Positions 17,893-27,957 of a stretch of 60,050 nucleotides of DNA are shown here, one piece after another. Every line of letters starts with the position of its first letter. Within the stretch, counting starts at the first letter, position 1. The DNA lies in NCBI GenBank assembly GCA_012270975.1, contig JAAXHH010000111.1, positions 1-60,050 of the forward strand, read 5' to 3'. Origin of the DNA: Candidatus Latescibacterota bacterium (GTDB taxonomy: Bacteria; JAAXHH01). A model generated the notes under the pieces. That model was not told where the DNA came from. It did not search any database and saw only the letters and a list, made by a program, of their open reading frames with translations. The position numbers and the translations under genes were made by a program.

Positions 17893-19234
17893 GGTCTTCT
17901 CCTGTCTGCCTTTGCTGCGTGGACTGATTTCGGAAAACGAGATAGTACACCGGTATCCCCAGGGCGGTCACGCCGACGCCCAGCATGGCCTGCACAGGAC
18001 TGTTGCCGAAGAGCAGCACGAGCAGGACCGCGGCGAGGAGCAGGAAAAGAACCGGCGTGACGGGATAGAAGGGGGTTCGGTATGGAGGCGTATCGGTCGT
18101 CTTGCGGCGTATCACGAACAGGCCCGCCACGGTCAGGGCGATGAACAGCACGGCCACGAAGATGAAGTAGTCGAGGATCTGGCTGAAGGTCCCCAGCCAC
18201 ACCAGCACCGAAGCAAGTCCGCCCTGGATGGCTATCGCGCGGTAGGGGGTTCCGAAGGCGGGATGGACCGCGCTGGCGAAGCGGAGAAAGACCCCGTCCC
18301 TGGCCATGGCAAAGTACACCCTCGGCGCCATCAGCAGCAGCCCGGTGAGGCTGCCGGCGATCGAGAGTATGACCACGGAAGAAAACAGGATGCCGCCGCT
18401 GCGGCCGAAGAGCACTTCGCCGGCCTGCGCGGCAAAGGTCTCGTCGCTGGTGACCTGGGATATGGGTACGAGGTACATGAAGACGGCGCTGGTGGAGATG
18501 TAGGTCAGCGTGACGATACCCACCGCCAGCAGCAGCGCCTTGGGCAGGGTTCTCGCCGGATCGCGGATTTCCCCGGCCACCTTGTTCAGGTCCCACCATC
18601 CGGCAAAGGCGAAGAAGGCGCCCACGATGCCGCCGGCAAGGGCGCCGAACAGCGGACCCGAATCCGGCGGCCGCTCCACGAAAGGCGTGAAGTTCGACCA
18701 GTCGCCGAGTCCCAGTCCGAAACCCAGGATGGATATGACCGCGAGCACGCCGACCTTGAACACGGTCAGCATCACGATGATCCAGGCGCCGATGCGCACG
18801 CCGTAGATATTTACGCCCGTGAGGACGACTAGCATGGCGATGGCCAGCACCTTCATCGCGACCGGATCCATCGGATAGATATGACCCGCGTAGCTCGCCA
18901 GGCCGGTCGCGAGCGTCGCCGTGATGCCGGGATCGAGCACCATCAGCGACATCCACCCGTAGAGGAAGGCCGTCGGAGTGCCGTATGCTTCGCGGAGGTA
19001 GATGTATCCGCCGCCCGCGTGGGGATAACGGGAGGCCAGCTCCCCGAAGCACAGCGAGCCGCACAGGGCCATCCCCGCCATCGCCAGCCAGATGACCAGC
19101 AGCAGGAGGGGCGATCCCAGGGATTTGGCCATCCCGGCGGGCACCAGGAAGATTCCCACGGCGATCATCCCGCTGATCACCATGGCCGTGGTCGGCCAGA
19201 TGCCCAGTTGGCGGCGCAGGTTACCCGTAGTCAT
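17879..19234 (-). CDS. APC-family amino acid permease
   Basis: The 451-residue protein is very hydrophobic, with about 12 membrane segments. The first segment has the typical APC motif region GMIAVGIFLVPAGMA, followed by GELASRYPHAGGGYIYLREA and later GWWDLNKVAGEIRDPARTLP. These place it in the LAT-like/SteT-like amino acid transporter branch in the inner membrane. The substrate is not clear. It lies 39 bases downstream of the phytanoyl-CoA dioxygenase gene and overlaps the selenoprotein start by 14 bases, so the two are probably translationally coupled. Confidence 0.92.
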   Translation of the reverse strand: MTTGNLRRQLGIWPTTAMVISGMIAVGIFLVPAGMAKSLGSPLLLLVIWLAMAGMALCGSLCFGELASRYPHAGGGYIYLREAYGTPTAFLYGWMSLMVLDPGITATLATGLASYAGHIYPMDPVAMKVLAIAMLVVLTGVNIYGVRIGAWIIVMLTVFKVGVLAVISILGFGLGLGDWSNFTPFVERPPDSGPLFGALAGGIVGAFFAFAGWWDLNKVAGEIRDPARTLPKALLLAVGIVTLTYISTSAVFMYLVPISQVTSDETFAAQAGEVLFGRSGGILFSSVVILSIAGSLTGLLLMAPRVYFAMARDGVFLRFASAVHPAFGTPYRAIAIQGGLASVLVWLGTFSQILDYFIFVAVLFIALTVAGLFVIRRKTTDTPPYRTPFYPVTPVLFLLLAAVLLVLLFGNSPVQAMLGVGVTALGIPVYYLVFRNQSTQQRQTGEDHGMD

Positions 19235-19273
19235 GAACGTGTTTTCGTCGAGTTGGAAAACAGGACCGGCTGA

Positions 19274-20077
19274 TCACACCAGTTCAGGCTCGTTCTCGAT
19301 CCGGCTCAACCAGTAGTGGTTGTCGAACTGGTCGTCGCCGGTCAGGAACCGCCAGAAGTGGATCCGGTTGACATGTTCGATGCGTTCTTCGTTCCCATGC
19401 CAGGGCTGGTTCGTGCTCAGGATGTGACTGACTTCCGGATCGTCGATGTCATCCGTGTTCCACAGGCGCAGCTGCCGGACCGTGGGGTTGAGGCGCAACT
19501 TGAACATGTACCGCATCTGTTCGGTGCGGTTCGGCTGGGCGCAGTGCCACATGCCGTGATGGAGGACGATCACCGTCCCGGCCTTGCAGATCATCGGCAC
19601 CTGGCCCACGAAGTTGTGGTACCGGGCGATGTCGGATTCGCTGATCCGGCGGTAGTGGCTCCCGGGCAGGATCAACGTCCCGCCCATCTCCCTGGGCGTA
19701 TCGTGGGCGAAATACATGAACTGGATGTCGAAATGCAGCCGCGTGTCGATTATGGCGTCCGCGTGCCAGTGCTGTCCGAAATGGTGTCCGGCCGCTACGG
19801 TGTGCACGGCGTGATGGTCGTATAGTGGATCCGGTCCCACGAGACTGTGGATGATCCCTTCGATTTCCGGCAGCCTGAACACGCGACCCACGGCCGCGTC
19901 CGGCCATATGGCGCTCAGGGGCGATCCCGCCTCTTCCCGGGGGATGGCCTGGTTGTCCATTTCCTCCTTCACCGCCCGGTTCAGATCGTCGGGAACCAGT
20001 TCATCGAAACGGAGATACCCTTCCGCGACGAACCGGGCCATCTGCTTGGAATTCAATAGATGGGTGCTGTCAGCCAT
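19274..20077 (-). CDS. phytanoyl-CoA dioxygenase (PhyH) family protein
   Basis: I start at the ATG whose first base is 20077, because GGAGGTGG lies just before it; the 267-residue product begins MADSTHLLNSKQMARF. It has the Fe(II)/2-oxoglutarate oxygenase facial triad: the H-x-D in QHWHADAI and a distal His in HHGMWHCAQPNRTEQMR, with a 2-oxoglutarate-binding Arg. It hydroxylates an unknown small molecule. The first 8 bases overlap the end of the small upstream gene, so the two are coupled. Confidence 0.88.
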   Translation of the reverse strand: MADSTHLLNSKQMARFVAEGYLRFDELVPDDLNRAVKEEMDNQAIPREEAGSPLSAIWPDAAVGRVFRLPEIEGIIHSLVGPDPLYDHHAVHTVAAGHHFGQHWHADAIIDTRLHFDIQFMYFAHDTPREMGGTLILPGSHYRRISESDIARYHNFVGQVPMICKAGTVIVLHHGMWHCAQPNRTEQMRYMFKLRLNPTVRQLRLWNTDDIDDPEVSHILSTNQPWHGNEERIEHVNRIHFWRFLTGDDQFDNHYWLSRIENEPELV

Positions 20078-20375
20078 CGACCACCTCCATTTTTTCGAGT
20101 ATGTACTCGTACTTGAGATAGGACACCTGGTATTCCGTACCCGGATAGGCCGGGTACTGCTGGGGAAACTGGACGACCCGCCATCCGTCCCGCATGGCGT
20201 CCACGACCGATTCGTAGGGCGGATTCGTAGCGCCGCCCGAGTCCGCGGCATCCCCCGATGTATGGCGTTCGTCGGCGGGCGCGGTCCCGTCGTACTCGGA
20301 CCAGGCCACGACGCCGGCATGCAGGTCGGGGGTGCGAAGGTAAAGCACCAGCAGTTTCTGGCGTGTTTCAGACAT
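20070..20375 (-). CDS. small hypothetical protein (101 aa), coupled to phyH-like gene
   Basis: Its start shares one base with the rfaE2 stop (TAATG), and its end overlaps the phyH-like start by 8 bases (ATGGCTGA). This tight packing supports a real gene. The protein begins MSETRQKLLVLYLRTPDLHA, has an acidic low-complexity middle (about 30-50) and a tyrosine-rich C-terminus (YQVSYLKYEYILEKMEVVDG). No signal peptide or known domain is visible. I do not recognise its function. Confidence 0.7.
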   Translation of the reverse strand: MSETRQKLLVLYLRTPDLHAGVVAWSEYDGTAPADERHTSGDAADSGGATNPPYESVVDAMRDGWRVVQFPQQYPAYPGTEYQVSYLKYEYILEKMEVVDG

Positions 20376-20869
20376 TAATTTCCCTTTCCGGTGATGCGCG
20401 CTATTGTGCCGGTGGTGGACATGCCGTCCAGTACGGGTACCCTTTCCACGCGGCCGCCGTATCCCTCCACCACATCCCAGCCCACCACCTCCTGGTGTCC
20501 GTAGTGTCCCCCTTTGACGAGGATATCCGGCCTGAGCAGATTGAGCAGTGGAATGGGCGTCGGTTCATCAAAAAGTACCACGTGATCTACACACGCCAGG
20601 GCGCTGAGCATGTAGGCCCGTTCCGATTCGTCGTATATCGGGCGTCCTTCGTCCTTGATCGCCCGGACAGACGCGTCGGTATTGATGGCCACGATAAGCA
20701 AGTCGCCCAATGAACGCGCGGTCTGTAACAGGTGGACATGGCCGGGATGGAGCAGATCGAAACACCCGTTCGTGAATACAATGATTCCGCTCTTCTGCCG
20801 GGTGTGCTCCACTACCTTTGCAAGTTCATCGCGGCCGATGAGTTTGCCGTGGGTCTGCCGAAAGTGCAT
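20375..20869 (-). CDS. rfaE2: D-glycero-beta-D-manno-heptose 1-phosphate adenylyltransferase
   Basis: This 164-residue nucleotidyltransferase carries FTNGCFDLLHPGHVHLL with the H-x-G-H signature, the ADP-heptose family stretch LVKGGHYGHQEVVG and the C-terminal STTGTIARI. It matches the cytidylyltransferase half of HldE as a stand-alone RfaE2. It makes ADP-heptose for the LPS inner core, evidence for an LPS-type outer membrane. The kinase half is not in the window. It heads a run of tightly spaced genes reading through phyH-like, the APC permease and the selenoprotein. Confidence 0.92.
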   Translation of the reverse strand: MHFRQTHGKLIGRDELAKVVEHTRQKSGIIVFTNGCFDLLHPGHVHLLQTARSLGDLLIVAINTDASVRAIKDEGRPIYDESERAYMLSALACVDHVVLFDEPTPIPLLNLLRPDILVKGGHYGHQEVVGWDVVEGYGGRVERVPVLDGMSTTGTIARITGKGN

Positions 20870-20983
20870 GACTGGCCACAGGGTACCGTTAGCGATTCAA
20901 GCGGGTCGTCCTTGATGTAATATCGCAGGAGGTGGGTTGTGTCAACTGAAATAACCAGTTGGAGCGCGGCCGGAATCGCGAGG

Positions 20984-22084
20984 TCAGGACCGGACGAACA
21001 TCATGCCCGGAAGCTGGCGCGCCGCGCCTTTCAACTCGAGCGCCAGCAGGACGCCGAGCGCCTGCGAGGAGGTAAGGGCCAGGGCGGACGCCAGTTGATC
21101 GATGTGTTTCGGTTCCGGGGATAGCTGGCCGTACATGGATTTCTCCTCCGGCAGCAGGTCGAATGCCGGGACAGGCGGTTTTCGTTCAACCCGGGCAGGA
21201 TCGAAACCCAGGCGAGGCGCCAGTTCGTCGATCACGTCTTCGACGCGCTGGATCAGTTTGGCGGTACCGTCCTTGATCAGCCTGTTGACGCCCTCGCTTC
21301 CGGGCGCGTTGAGCGGACCGGGGACGGCAAAGACCTCGCGGCCCTGGTCGAGGGCAAAGCGCGCGGTGATCAGCGCCCCGCTGCGCTGACCGGCCTCCAC
21401 CACGATCGTTCCCAGGGTGGCACCGCTGATGATCCGGTTCCGCTGGGGAAAATTGACGGCGTCCGGACCGGTTCCGAAGGGCTGTTCCGTCATCACGGCG
21501 CCATGTTCCCGGATGGATGCCATCAACTTGCGGTTTTCCACGGGATAGGGCCGGTCCAGCCCGGATCCCAGTACGGCCACGGTGCGGCCGTCTCCCCGAA
21601 GCGCGGTCTTGTGGGCCAGTGTGTCCACACCCCGCGCCATGCCGCTCACGACGGTAAATCCATATGAACTCAACTCCGCGCTGAAGGACTCGGCCATCTT
21701 CCGGCCATACGTAGAGGTGAAGCGCGTCCCCACGATGGCGACGGACTGTTCATCGCGCGATTCCCAACCTCCGGATACAAACAGCAGCGGCGGCGGATCG
21801 TAGATCTCGCGCAAGCGCTCAGGATAGTCCCGGTCGCGGAAGGTGACGATTCGCGCCTTGTATCGTTCCAGCTGGCGCAACTGGCGGTCTACGAAGGCCT
21901 GGTCGCGGCAGGTGCGTATCGCCCCGGCGATCTGTGGACCCAGCCCTTCGGTCTGCGTTAATTCGTCTACCGAGGCGGACAGGGCCGCGGAGGGGGACCC
22001 GAACCGGCGCAGCAAGGCGTGGAATCGCGCCGCGCCCACGCCCGGCACGCGTGCCAGGGTCAGCCAGGATGCCGGGTCCGTCAT
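20984..22084 (-). CDS. dprA: DNA-processing protein DprA
   Basis: I start at the ATG at 22084 (MTDPASWLTLARVPGVGAAR), with GAGGA upstream; 366 residues result. An N-terminal helix-hairpin-helix region is followed by the Rossmann-like DprA domain with SGMARGVDTLAHKTAL (family: SG-x-A-x-G-I-D-x-x-A-H), GSGLDRPYP and FPQRNRIISG. A winged-helix-like C-terminal region follows. DprA loads RecA on incoming single-stranded DNA during transformation. With the comEA-like gene at 29.4-29.8 kb this hints at natural competence. Confidence 0.94.
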   Translation of the reverse strand: MTDPASWLTLARVPGVGAARFHALLRRFGSPSAALSASVDELTQTEGLGPQIAGAIRTCRDQAFVDRQLRQLERYKARIVTFRDRDYPERLREIYDPPPLLFVSGGWESRDEQSVAIVGTRFTSTYGRKMAESFSAELSSYGFTVVSGMARGVDTLAHKTALRGDGRTVAVLGSGLDRPYPVENRKLMASIREHGAVMTEQPFGTGPDAVNFPQRNRIISGATLGTIVVEAGQRSGALITARFALDQGREVFAVPGPLNAPGSEGVNRLIKDGTAKLIQRVEDVIDELAPRLGFDPARVERKPPVPAFDLLPEEKSMYGQLSPEPKHIDQLASALALTSSQALGVLLALELKGAARQLPGMMFVRS

Positions 22085-22175
22085 GAGCAGATCCTCGCAG
22101 AACGGAATATCAATGCGGGTTTCACGCTGTGGGTTTCCGGGCAATCGTCTGCGCGGAAAACCTGTAGATTTGAAA

Positions 22176-23201
22176 TTAGTCGAGCGGGGCGGGTCCGATC
22201 TCGTGAAGAATCTGGCCGATTTCCCCGAGGAGTTCGGGGATGCCTTCACCGGTGGCGGATGAGATCGCCAGCACGGGGTTGTTGCGCTGGCCCACGTGTT
22301 TCGCGTGGTCGGGATCCACGACGAGACCATCCAGCATGGAACGGTCCACGATCAGGTCAAGCTTGGAAAATACGACCAGGACGGGGCGGGAGAGGAGTAC
22401 GGGATTGAACTGCCTTAGTTCGTTGACGAGCACTTCGTAGTCGTGCAGGGGATCGGGCTGACTCGCGTCGAGCAGGAAGACCAGTATCCGGGTCCGCTCG
22501 ATGTGCCGGAGGAACTGGTGTCCGAGTCCCTTGCCTTCGTGGGCGCCCTCGATCAAGCCAGGAATGTCCGCCAGTACGAAGCGGTCGTAGTCCCCCAGCT
22601 TGACGATACCCAGGTTGGGTTCGAGGGTGGTGAAGGGATAGTCGGCGATCTTGGGTCTTACGGCGGAGAGGCGCGACAGCAGGGTGGATTTGCCCGCGTT
22701 CGGATGACCGACCAGCCCCACGTCGGCGATCAACTTCAGTTCGAGTTCCAGCAGTCGTTCCTCGCCCGCCTGGCCCTCCTCCCAGCGCCGGGGGGCCCGG
22801 TTGGTGGAAGTGGCGAAGGCCGAGTTTCCGCGGCCTCCATGGCCTCCGCGGGCGATGACCATGGACTGGTCCTCCCCGACCATGTCGGAAATCACCGTGC
22901 CTGTCTCGCGGTCTTTGACGATGGTCCCGGGGGGGACGCCGATGACCAGGTCCGGGGCGTTCCGCCCGTGCATGTCCTTGCCCTGTCCGTGGGTGCCGTT
23001 CCGGGCCCGGTACAGATGCTGGAACTGGAAATCGAGCAGGGTACGCTTGCTCGAGTCCACCCGCAGGACGACATGGCCGCCGTCGCCGCCGTGACCGCCG
23101 TCCGGGCCGCCGCGCGGTACGTTCTTCTCACGGCGAAAACTGCAGCAGCCGTTGCCGCCCCGGCCGGCCTTTACGTGGATTCTCGCGAAATCGACGAACA
23201 T
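22176..23201 (-). CDS. obg: Obg family GTPase
   Basis: The 341-residue protein starts with the glycine-rich Obg fold (MFVDFARIHVKAGRGGNG, with GGPDGGHGGDGGHV). A G domain follows with GHPNAGKST (G1), DIPGLIEGAHEGKGLG (G3) and SKLD (G4). It acts on the large ribosomal subunit and in stress/cell-cycle control. Length fits the family. It lies between icd and dprA, all on the minus strand. Confidence 0.96.
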   Translation of the reverse strand: MFVDFARIHVKAGRGGNGCCSFRREKNVPRGGPDGGHGGDGGHVVLRVDSSKRTLLDFQFQHLYRARNGTHGQGKDMHGRNAPDLVIGVPPGTIVKDRETGTVISDMVGEDQSMVIARGGHGGRGNSAFATSTNRAPRRWEEGQAGEERLLELELKLIADVGLVGHPNAGKSTLLSRLSAVRPKIADYPFTTLEPNLGIVKLGDYDRFVLADIPGLIEGAHEGKGLGHQFLRHIERTRILVFLLDASQPDPLHDYEVLVNELRQFNPVLLSRPVLVVFSKLDLIVDRSMLDGLVVDPDHAKHVGQRNNPVLAISSATGEGIPELLGEIGQILHEIGPAPLD

Positions 23202-23233
23202 GAGGGATATCCGATGGCCCGGTCACCCGCGCC

Positions 23234-24463
23234 CTACATCCGCTCGATGATGGCGGTGCCGAATTCCGAGCACTTGACTTCCCGCGCGCCGTCCATCAGG
23301 CGGGCGAAATCGTACGTCACGATCCGGCCCGCGATGGCTTTTTCTATTCCCCGAATGATCAGGTCGGCCGCTTCGTCCCAGCCCATATAGCGCAGCATCA
23401 GTTCGCCGGAAAGGATGACGGAACCCGGGTTGACCTTGTCCTGGTTGGCGTATTTGGGCGCCGTGCCGTGGGTCGCTTCGAACACGGCGTGTCCGGTCTT
23501 GTAGTTGATGTTGCCGCCCGGAGCGATGCCGATACCGCCCACCTGGGCGGCCAGCGCATCGGAAATGTAATCGCCGTTCAGATTCATGGTGGCGATGACG
23601 TCGAACTCGTCGGGACGGGTCAGAATCTGTTGCAGGAAGATGTCTGCGATGGCGTCTTTGACCAGGATCTTGCCCTCCGGAACGTTGCCCCCGCATTCGT
23701 CCCAGCTGACCAGGCGGTCCGGATACTCCTCCTTCGCGAGTTCGTATCCCCATTTCTGGAAGGCGCCTTCCGTGAACTTCTGGATGTTGCCCTTGTGCAC
23801 CAGGGTGACGCTCTTGCGGTTCCGCGCGATGGCGTACTCGACCGCCGCGCGGATCAGCCGCTTGCTGCCGGTCTCGCTCACCGGCTTGATGGCGATGCCG
23901 GAATCGGACCGGATGTCCCATCCGAACTGTTCCCTGCAGAAGGCGATCAGCCTGGCGGCCTCATCGCTATAGGCCTCCTGTTCCTTCCCGGCGTACACGT
24001 CCTCCGTGTTCTCGCGGAAGATGACCATGTCCACCTTTTCGGGATGACGCACCGGACTGGGCACGCCGGTGAACCATCGTACCGGCCGCAGGCATACGTA
24101 CAGGTCGAGAATCTGGCGCAGCGCCACGTTCAGGCTGCGTATGCCGCCCCCAACGGGCGTGGTCAGCGGTCCCTTGATGCCCACCAGGTATTCCCGGAAA
24201 CATTCTACCGTTTCATCCGGCAGCCAGCTGTTTGTAAGGTTGAAGGCCTTTTCTCCTGCCAGCACCTCGTGCCACACGATGCGCCGGTCTCCGCCGTACG
24301 CCTTGTCGACGGCGGCGTCGAAAACGCGCTGAGCCGTCCTCCAGATATCCGGTCCCGTGCCGTCGCCTTCGATGAACGGGATGACCGGCTGGTCCGGGAC
24401 GTTGAGCACGCCCCGGGCATCGATGGTAATGTGATTTCCACCAGCGGGCGGTTTCGAAGCCAT
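23234..24463 (-). CDS. icd: NADP-dependent isocitrate dehydrogenase
   Basis: This 409-residue protein is a homodimeric bacterial-type isocitrate dehydrogenase. It shows [14 protein letters not shown] near the start, substrate-binding [28 protein letters not shown] and the C-terminal [10 protein letters not shown] region. It oxidatively decarboxylates isocitrate to 2-oxoglutarate in the TCA cycle. The gene is 70 bases downstream of mdh on the same strand, a TCA pair. Confidence 0.95.
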   Translation of the reverse strand: MASKPPAGGNHITIDARGVLNVPDQPVIPFIEGDGTGPDIWRTAQRVFDAAVDKAYGGDRRIVWHEVLAGEKAFNLTNSWLPDETVECFREYLVGIKGPLTTPVGGGIRSLNVALRQILDLYVCLRPVRWFTGVPSPVRHPEKVDMVIFRENTEDVYAGKEQEAYSDEAARLIAFCREQFGWDIRSDSGIAIKPVSETGSKRLIRAAVEYAIARNRKSVTLVHKGNIQKFTEGAFQKWGYELAKEEYPDRLVSWDECGGNVPEGKILVKDAIADIFLQQILTRPDEFDVIATMNLNGDYISDALAAQVGGIGIAPGGNINYKTGHAVFEATHGTAPKYANQDKVNPGSVILSGELMLRYMGWDEAADLIIRGIEKAIAGRIVTYDFARLMDGAREVKCSEFGTAIIERM

Positions 24464-24533
24464 GTCGCTTTCTTCCTCCTCCGTCAGGTTTCCTTCATGT
24501 GATGTGGATGTTACTTGCCCAGGTGTTTGGATG

Positions 24534-25457
24534 CTATATGCCCAGTTCGTCCAGGCTTTCCTGGTACACCGAGGCGGAAGCGCGAAGCGCCGCCAGTTCG
24601 TCGTCCGAAAGCTCCAGTTCGATCACTTCCTCGATGCCATCGCTGCCCAGTTTCACAGGTACGCCCACGCAGACGTCCCGCAGTCCGTACTCGCCTTCCA
24701 GCATCACCGAGGCGGGCAGCACGCGGTTCTTGCCCTTCAGGACGGATTCCACCATCTGGACGACGGAGGCCGCCGGGGCGTAGTAGGCGCTGCCCGTCTT
24801 GAGGTAGTTGACGATCTCCGCGCCGCCGTCGCGGGTCCGCTGCACGATGCGGTCGATGACTTCCCGGGACAGCAGCTCGGTGATGGGTATGCCGGAGACC
24901 GTGGTATACCGGGGAATGGGGACCATGGTGTCGCCGTGCCCGCCGAGGATGATCGCCTGCGTGTCTTCCATGGATACGCCCAGCTCCATGGCGACGAAGG
25001 ACCGGTAGCGGGCGCAGTCGAGCACGCCGGCCTGGCCGTAAACGCGCTTCCGCCCGTACCCCGAAACCTTGAGAGCGACATAGGTCATGACGTCCAGCGG
25101 GTTGCTGACCATCAGGACCTGGGCGTCCGGCGCGTACTTCACGATGTTTTCGGTAACCGACGTGATGATCTCCGCGTTCTTCTTCAGCAGGTCGAGGCGG
25201 TCCATGCCCGGCTTGCGGGCCAGGCCGGCGGTGACCACCACGAGGGCCGCACCTTCCAGGGCCGCGAAATCGTTGGATCCTTCTATCGCCGAATCATAGC
25301 CCAGTACGGGTCCGGCCTCCATCATGTCCAGCCCCTTGCCCTGCGGGATTCCGTCCACCACGTCGATCAGAGCGATGTCGCCCAATTCCTTCTGGGCCGC
25401 GTACAGCGCCGCGGTCGCCCCCACGTTGCCCGCACCGACAATGCCGATCTTTACCAT
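24534..25457 (-). CDS. mdh: malate dehydrogenase
   Basis: I start at the ATG at 25457 ([17 protein letters not shown]), which has GGAGG 7 bases upstream; a start 12 bases earlier would sit inside that site. The 307-residue protein has the Rossmann motif GAGNVGA, substrate-binding arginines in the RKPGMDR loop and the catalytic region GGHGDTMVP. This is the LDH-like bacterial malate dehydrogenase type, interconverting malate and oxaloacetate with NAD. Confidence 0.95.
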   Translation of the reverse strand: MVKIGIVGAGNVGATAALYAAQKELGDIALIDVVDGIPQGKGLDMMEAGPVLGYDSAIEGSNDFAALEGAALVVVTAGLARKPGMDRLDLLKKNAEIITSVTENIVKYAPDAQVLMVSNPLDVMTYVALKVSGYGRKRVYGQAGVLDCARYRSFVAMELGVSMEDTQAIILGGHGDTMVPIPRYTTVSGIPITELLSREVIDRIVQRTRDGGAEIVNYLKTGSAYYAPAASVVQMVESVLKGKNRVLPASVMLEGEYGLRDVCVGVPVKLGSDGIEEVIELELSDDELAALRASASVYQESLDELGI

Positions 25458-25499
25458 TTGATCCTCCATGTATTGATGATGTATGGGTTTCCTGCGACT

Positions 25500-26657
25500 T
25501 TAGCGGGCCGGATCCATATCAATCAGCAGAGACGCGTCCATGGGATGGTACTGGTCCGCGGTCTCCATCAGGTCGCGCGCCGTGTTGTGCGGGAAGGAAA
25601 ACACCTCCACCCGCGGCCCCCGCTCCTTGAGCAGCTGGATCAGCGAAACGAAATCGCCGTCGCCGCTGGCCAGGACGACGACGTCAACCTTCTCGGCCAT
25701 TCTGATCATGTCGATGGCCATCTCCATGTCCCAATCGCCCTTTGCCGAACCGTCGCTGCGTCTGCGGAGGTCCTTCCGCTTCACCTCGTAGCTGAACTGT
25801 TCCAGCATCGTTACGAAACCGCTCTGGTCCACCTCCGGCGTCTGGATCACGTAGGCGTAGGCACGAATCAATCGTCTTTCGCCCACGGCGGCCTGCATAA
25901 GCTTTTCGAAATCCACCCGCGCCGAAATCCCGTGCTGCTGCCGGGCGGCATACCACATGTTCTGCACGTCGATGAAGAGGGCCACCCTTTCAGCAACTGC
26001 GCCGGCTTCTTCTCTGAACCGTTCGATTCTCCGCTGCATTTCCCTGACACGATCTTCCAGAATCCGATTCCGTTTTTCCAGGTCCGCGCCGTGCCGGTGG
26101 GCTTCGATCAACGCCAGGTCGGAATACTCCGTCTGGCGCCCGTCCTCAGGTTCGCTGTTCAGCACCGGATCGTTCCGCAGGTAGGGAGAAGCCGTCTCCT
26201 CCGATACACCGGACCGGGGTTGAAAGGCCGGAATCCGGTTCAGGCGTTCGACAGCCGGCGCGTAAACCGCCTCTCGTTCATCCAGCAACATGGCGAATGT
26301 CATCCGTCCGCACTCCCGGGTGTAGGCGTCGGTCCGGTCACTCAGCAGGGTATTGATGCCTTCGGGGGACGTACTCCCGATCTGTTCGATCTCCCGGGCG
26401 CTGGTTTGAACCAGGGTCCGGATGACCTGCGCGGCGGTGACTTCCCGCTCGAAGCAGTCCCCGGCGAGTTGTGCGGCGAGGGTATGCACCGCCGCAGTCG
26501 CCAGGTCCCGCCCGTCCTGGACCAGTCCGCAGATGTGCAGCAGCTTGACGATCAACTGACGGTCGAGGGCGAGTTCCAGGATCCGGGTGAGTCCCTTTTC
26601 GTCGATCCTGTTGAAAAGATGCCGGTAATCCGGCAGCGTGGTTTTCGAGTTTTCCAT
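25500..26657 (-). CDS. NYN domain (LabA/DUF88) protein, putative RNase
   Basis: I start at the ATG at 26657 (MENSKTTLPDYRHLFNRIDE), giving 385 residues. The first 200 residues are helical with no family I recognise. A coiled-coil stretch (about 205-235) leads into a C-terminal NYN domain. That domain has VALFIDVQNMWYAA, DWDMEMAIDMIRMAEKVD and LASGDGDFVSLI, the acidic PIN-like active site (Asp in FIDVQN, Asp in GDWD, Asp pair in GDGDF). Such proteins are thought to be RNA-cleaving nucleases. It lies between mdh and the aminotransferase gene. Confidence 0.85.
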   Translation of the reverse strand: MENSKTTLPDYRHLFNRIDEKGLTRILELALDRQLIVKLLHICGLVQDGRDLATAAVHTLAAQLAGDCFEREVTAAQVIRTLVQTSAREIEQIGSTSPEGINTLLSDRTDAYTRECGRMTFAMLLDEREAVYAPAVERLNRIPAFQPRSGVSEETASPYLRNDPVLNSEPEDGRQTEYSDLALIEAHRHGADLEKRNRILEDRVREMQRRIERFREEAGAVAERVALFIDVQNMWYAARQQHGISARVDFEKLMQAAVGERRLIRAYAYVIQTPEVDQSGFVTMLEQFSYEVKRKDLRRRSDGSAKGDWDMEMAIDMIRMAEKVDVVVLASGDGDFVSLIQLLKERGPRVEVFSFPHNTARDLMETADQYHPMDASLLIDMDPAR

Positions 26658-26698
26658 GTATCCGCCGTGCGTTCGGCAGTCCCCGCGGATCTGCGAGG

Positions 26699-27910
26699 TC
26701 AACCCTCCAACGCCGACAACCCTTCCTCTACCCGGTCCATTCCCTTCTCGATGGTATCCAGCGTGGTGGCGTAGGAAAACCGCAGACACCCTTCCGTTCC
26801 GAAAGCGGCGCCCGGCGCCGAGATCACCTGGTACTCCTCCAGCAGGTACATGGCGAGGTCCAGCGATCCTTCGATGGGGCGCCCGTCGGGCCGCCTGTGG
26901 CCCGTATAGGCCGACATGTCCGGGAACACGTAGAATGCGCCGCCGGGCCGGGCACAGGCCACGCCGTCTATGTTTCCCAATCTTTCGAGGATGTAGTTCC
27001 GGCGGCGGTCGAATGCCCCGATCATCGGCGGCAGGAAGTCCTCCGGACCGGTCAGCGCGGTAACGGCGGCGTGCTGGGTGATAGCGCTCGGATGCATGAC
27101 GGTCTGACCCTGGAATTTCACGAACAGGTCCAGCACCTCCCGGGGACCGGCGGCGTAACCCAGGCGCCAGCCGGTCATGGCGTACGCCTTGGACAGTCCG
27201 TTGACCACTAGCGCCTGTTCCATCATCTGCGGATGGAGGGCGGCGATGCTTACGTGACGGTGGCCGTCATACAGGATCTTCTCGTACAGTTCGTCGGTAA
27301 TGACGTAGATCCCCGCGTCCATGACCACTTCGGCGATGGCGGCGAGTTCGTCCCGTGTGTACACCATGCCCGTGGGATTGGACGGCGTGTTGAGCATAAG
27401 CGCCTTGGTCTTCGGCGTAATCGCGGACCGCACCTGGTCGGCCGTCACCTTGAAAGAAGCCCCTGGCCCCGTATTCAGCACCATCGGCACGGCACCCGCG
27501 AGTTTAACCATCTCGGGGTAACTGACCCAGTAGGGCGCCGGTACGAGGACTTCGTCTCCTTCGTCGCAGATCACATAGAGCAGGTTGTAGAGGGCGTGCT
27601 TGCCCCCGGAGGTCGTCGCGATCTGGTTCGGCGCGTATTCGAGCCCGTTGTCCCTGGCCAGCTTGCGGCAGATCGCTTCCTTGAGGTCCTGGATGCCGGT
27701 CGCGGGCGTGTACCGGGTAATATTGTCCCGGATCGCCGCCATGCCGGCTTCCTTGATGTGGTCCGGCGTTGGGAAGTCCGGTTCGCCCACGGCGAAATTG
27801 AACACGTCGATGCCTTCGCGCTTCATCGCGATGGCCCGTTCGTTGAGCACGGTGGTCGCGGAAGGCGCGATACGATCCAGTTTTCGGGAAAGGGGACGAA
27901 TAGCGGGCAT
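26699..27910 (-). CDS. class I pyridoxal-phosphate aminotransferase (aspartate aminotransferase-like)
   Basis: The 403-residue protein has the fold-type I markers GEPDFPTPDHI, NTPSNPTG, the ITDELYEKI aspartate/tyrosine and the PLP lysine in NGLSKAYAMTGWRLGY. C-terminal RFSYATT carries the substrate carboxylate Arg. It matches AspC/PatA-like enzymes that transfer amino groups between aspartate and 2-oxo acids. It belongs to the same minus-strand run as mdh, which makes the oxaloacetate it would use. Confidence 0.9.
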   Translation of the reverse strand: MPAIRPLSRKLDRIAPSATTVLNERAIAMKREGIDVFNFAVGEPDFPTPDHIKEAGMAAIRDNITRYTPATGIQDLKEAICRKLARDNGLEYAPNQIATTSGGKHALYNLLYVICDEGDEVLVPAPYWVSYPEMVKLAGAVPMVLNTGPGASFKVTADQVRSAITPKTKALMLNTPSNPTGMVYTRDELAAIAEVVMDAGIYVITDELYEKILYDGHRHVSIAALHPQMMEQALVVNGLSKAYAMTGWRLGYAAGPREVLDLFVKFQGQTVMHPSAITQHAAVTALTGPEDFLPPMIGAFDRRRNYILERLGNIDGVACARPGGAFYVFPDMSAYTGHRRPDGRPIEGSLDLAMYLLEEYQVISAPGAAFGTEGCLRFSYATTLDTIEKGMDRVEEGLSALEG

Positions 27911-27957
27911 GGGAATGGGGCGGACGGTGGTGACGGGAGTCCTTGGATAACCGGGGG

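Noticed and set aside
24462..26774. Plus-strand open frame of 770 codons
   Set aside because: It is antisense to mdh and the NYN gene, both well supported.
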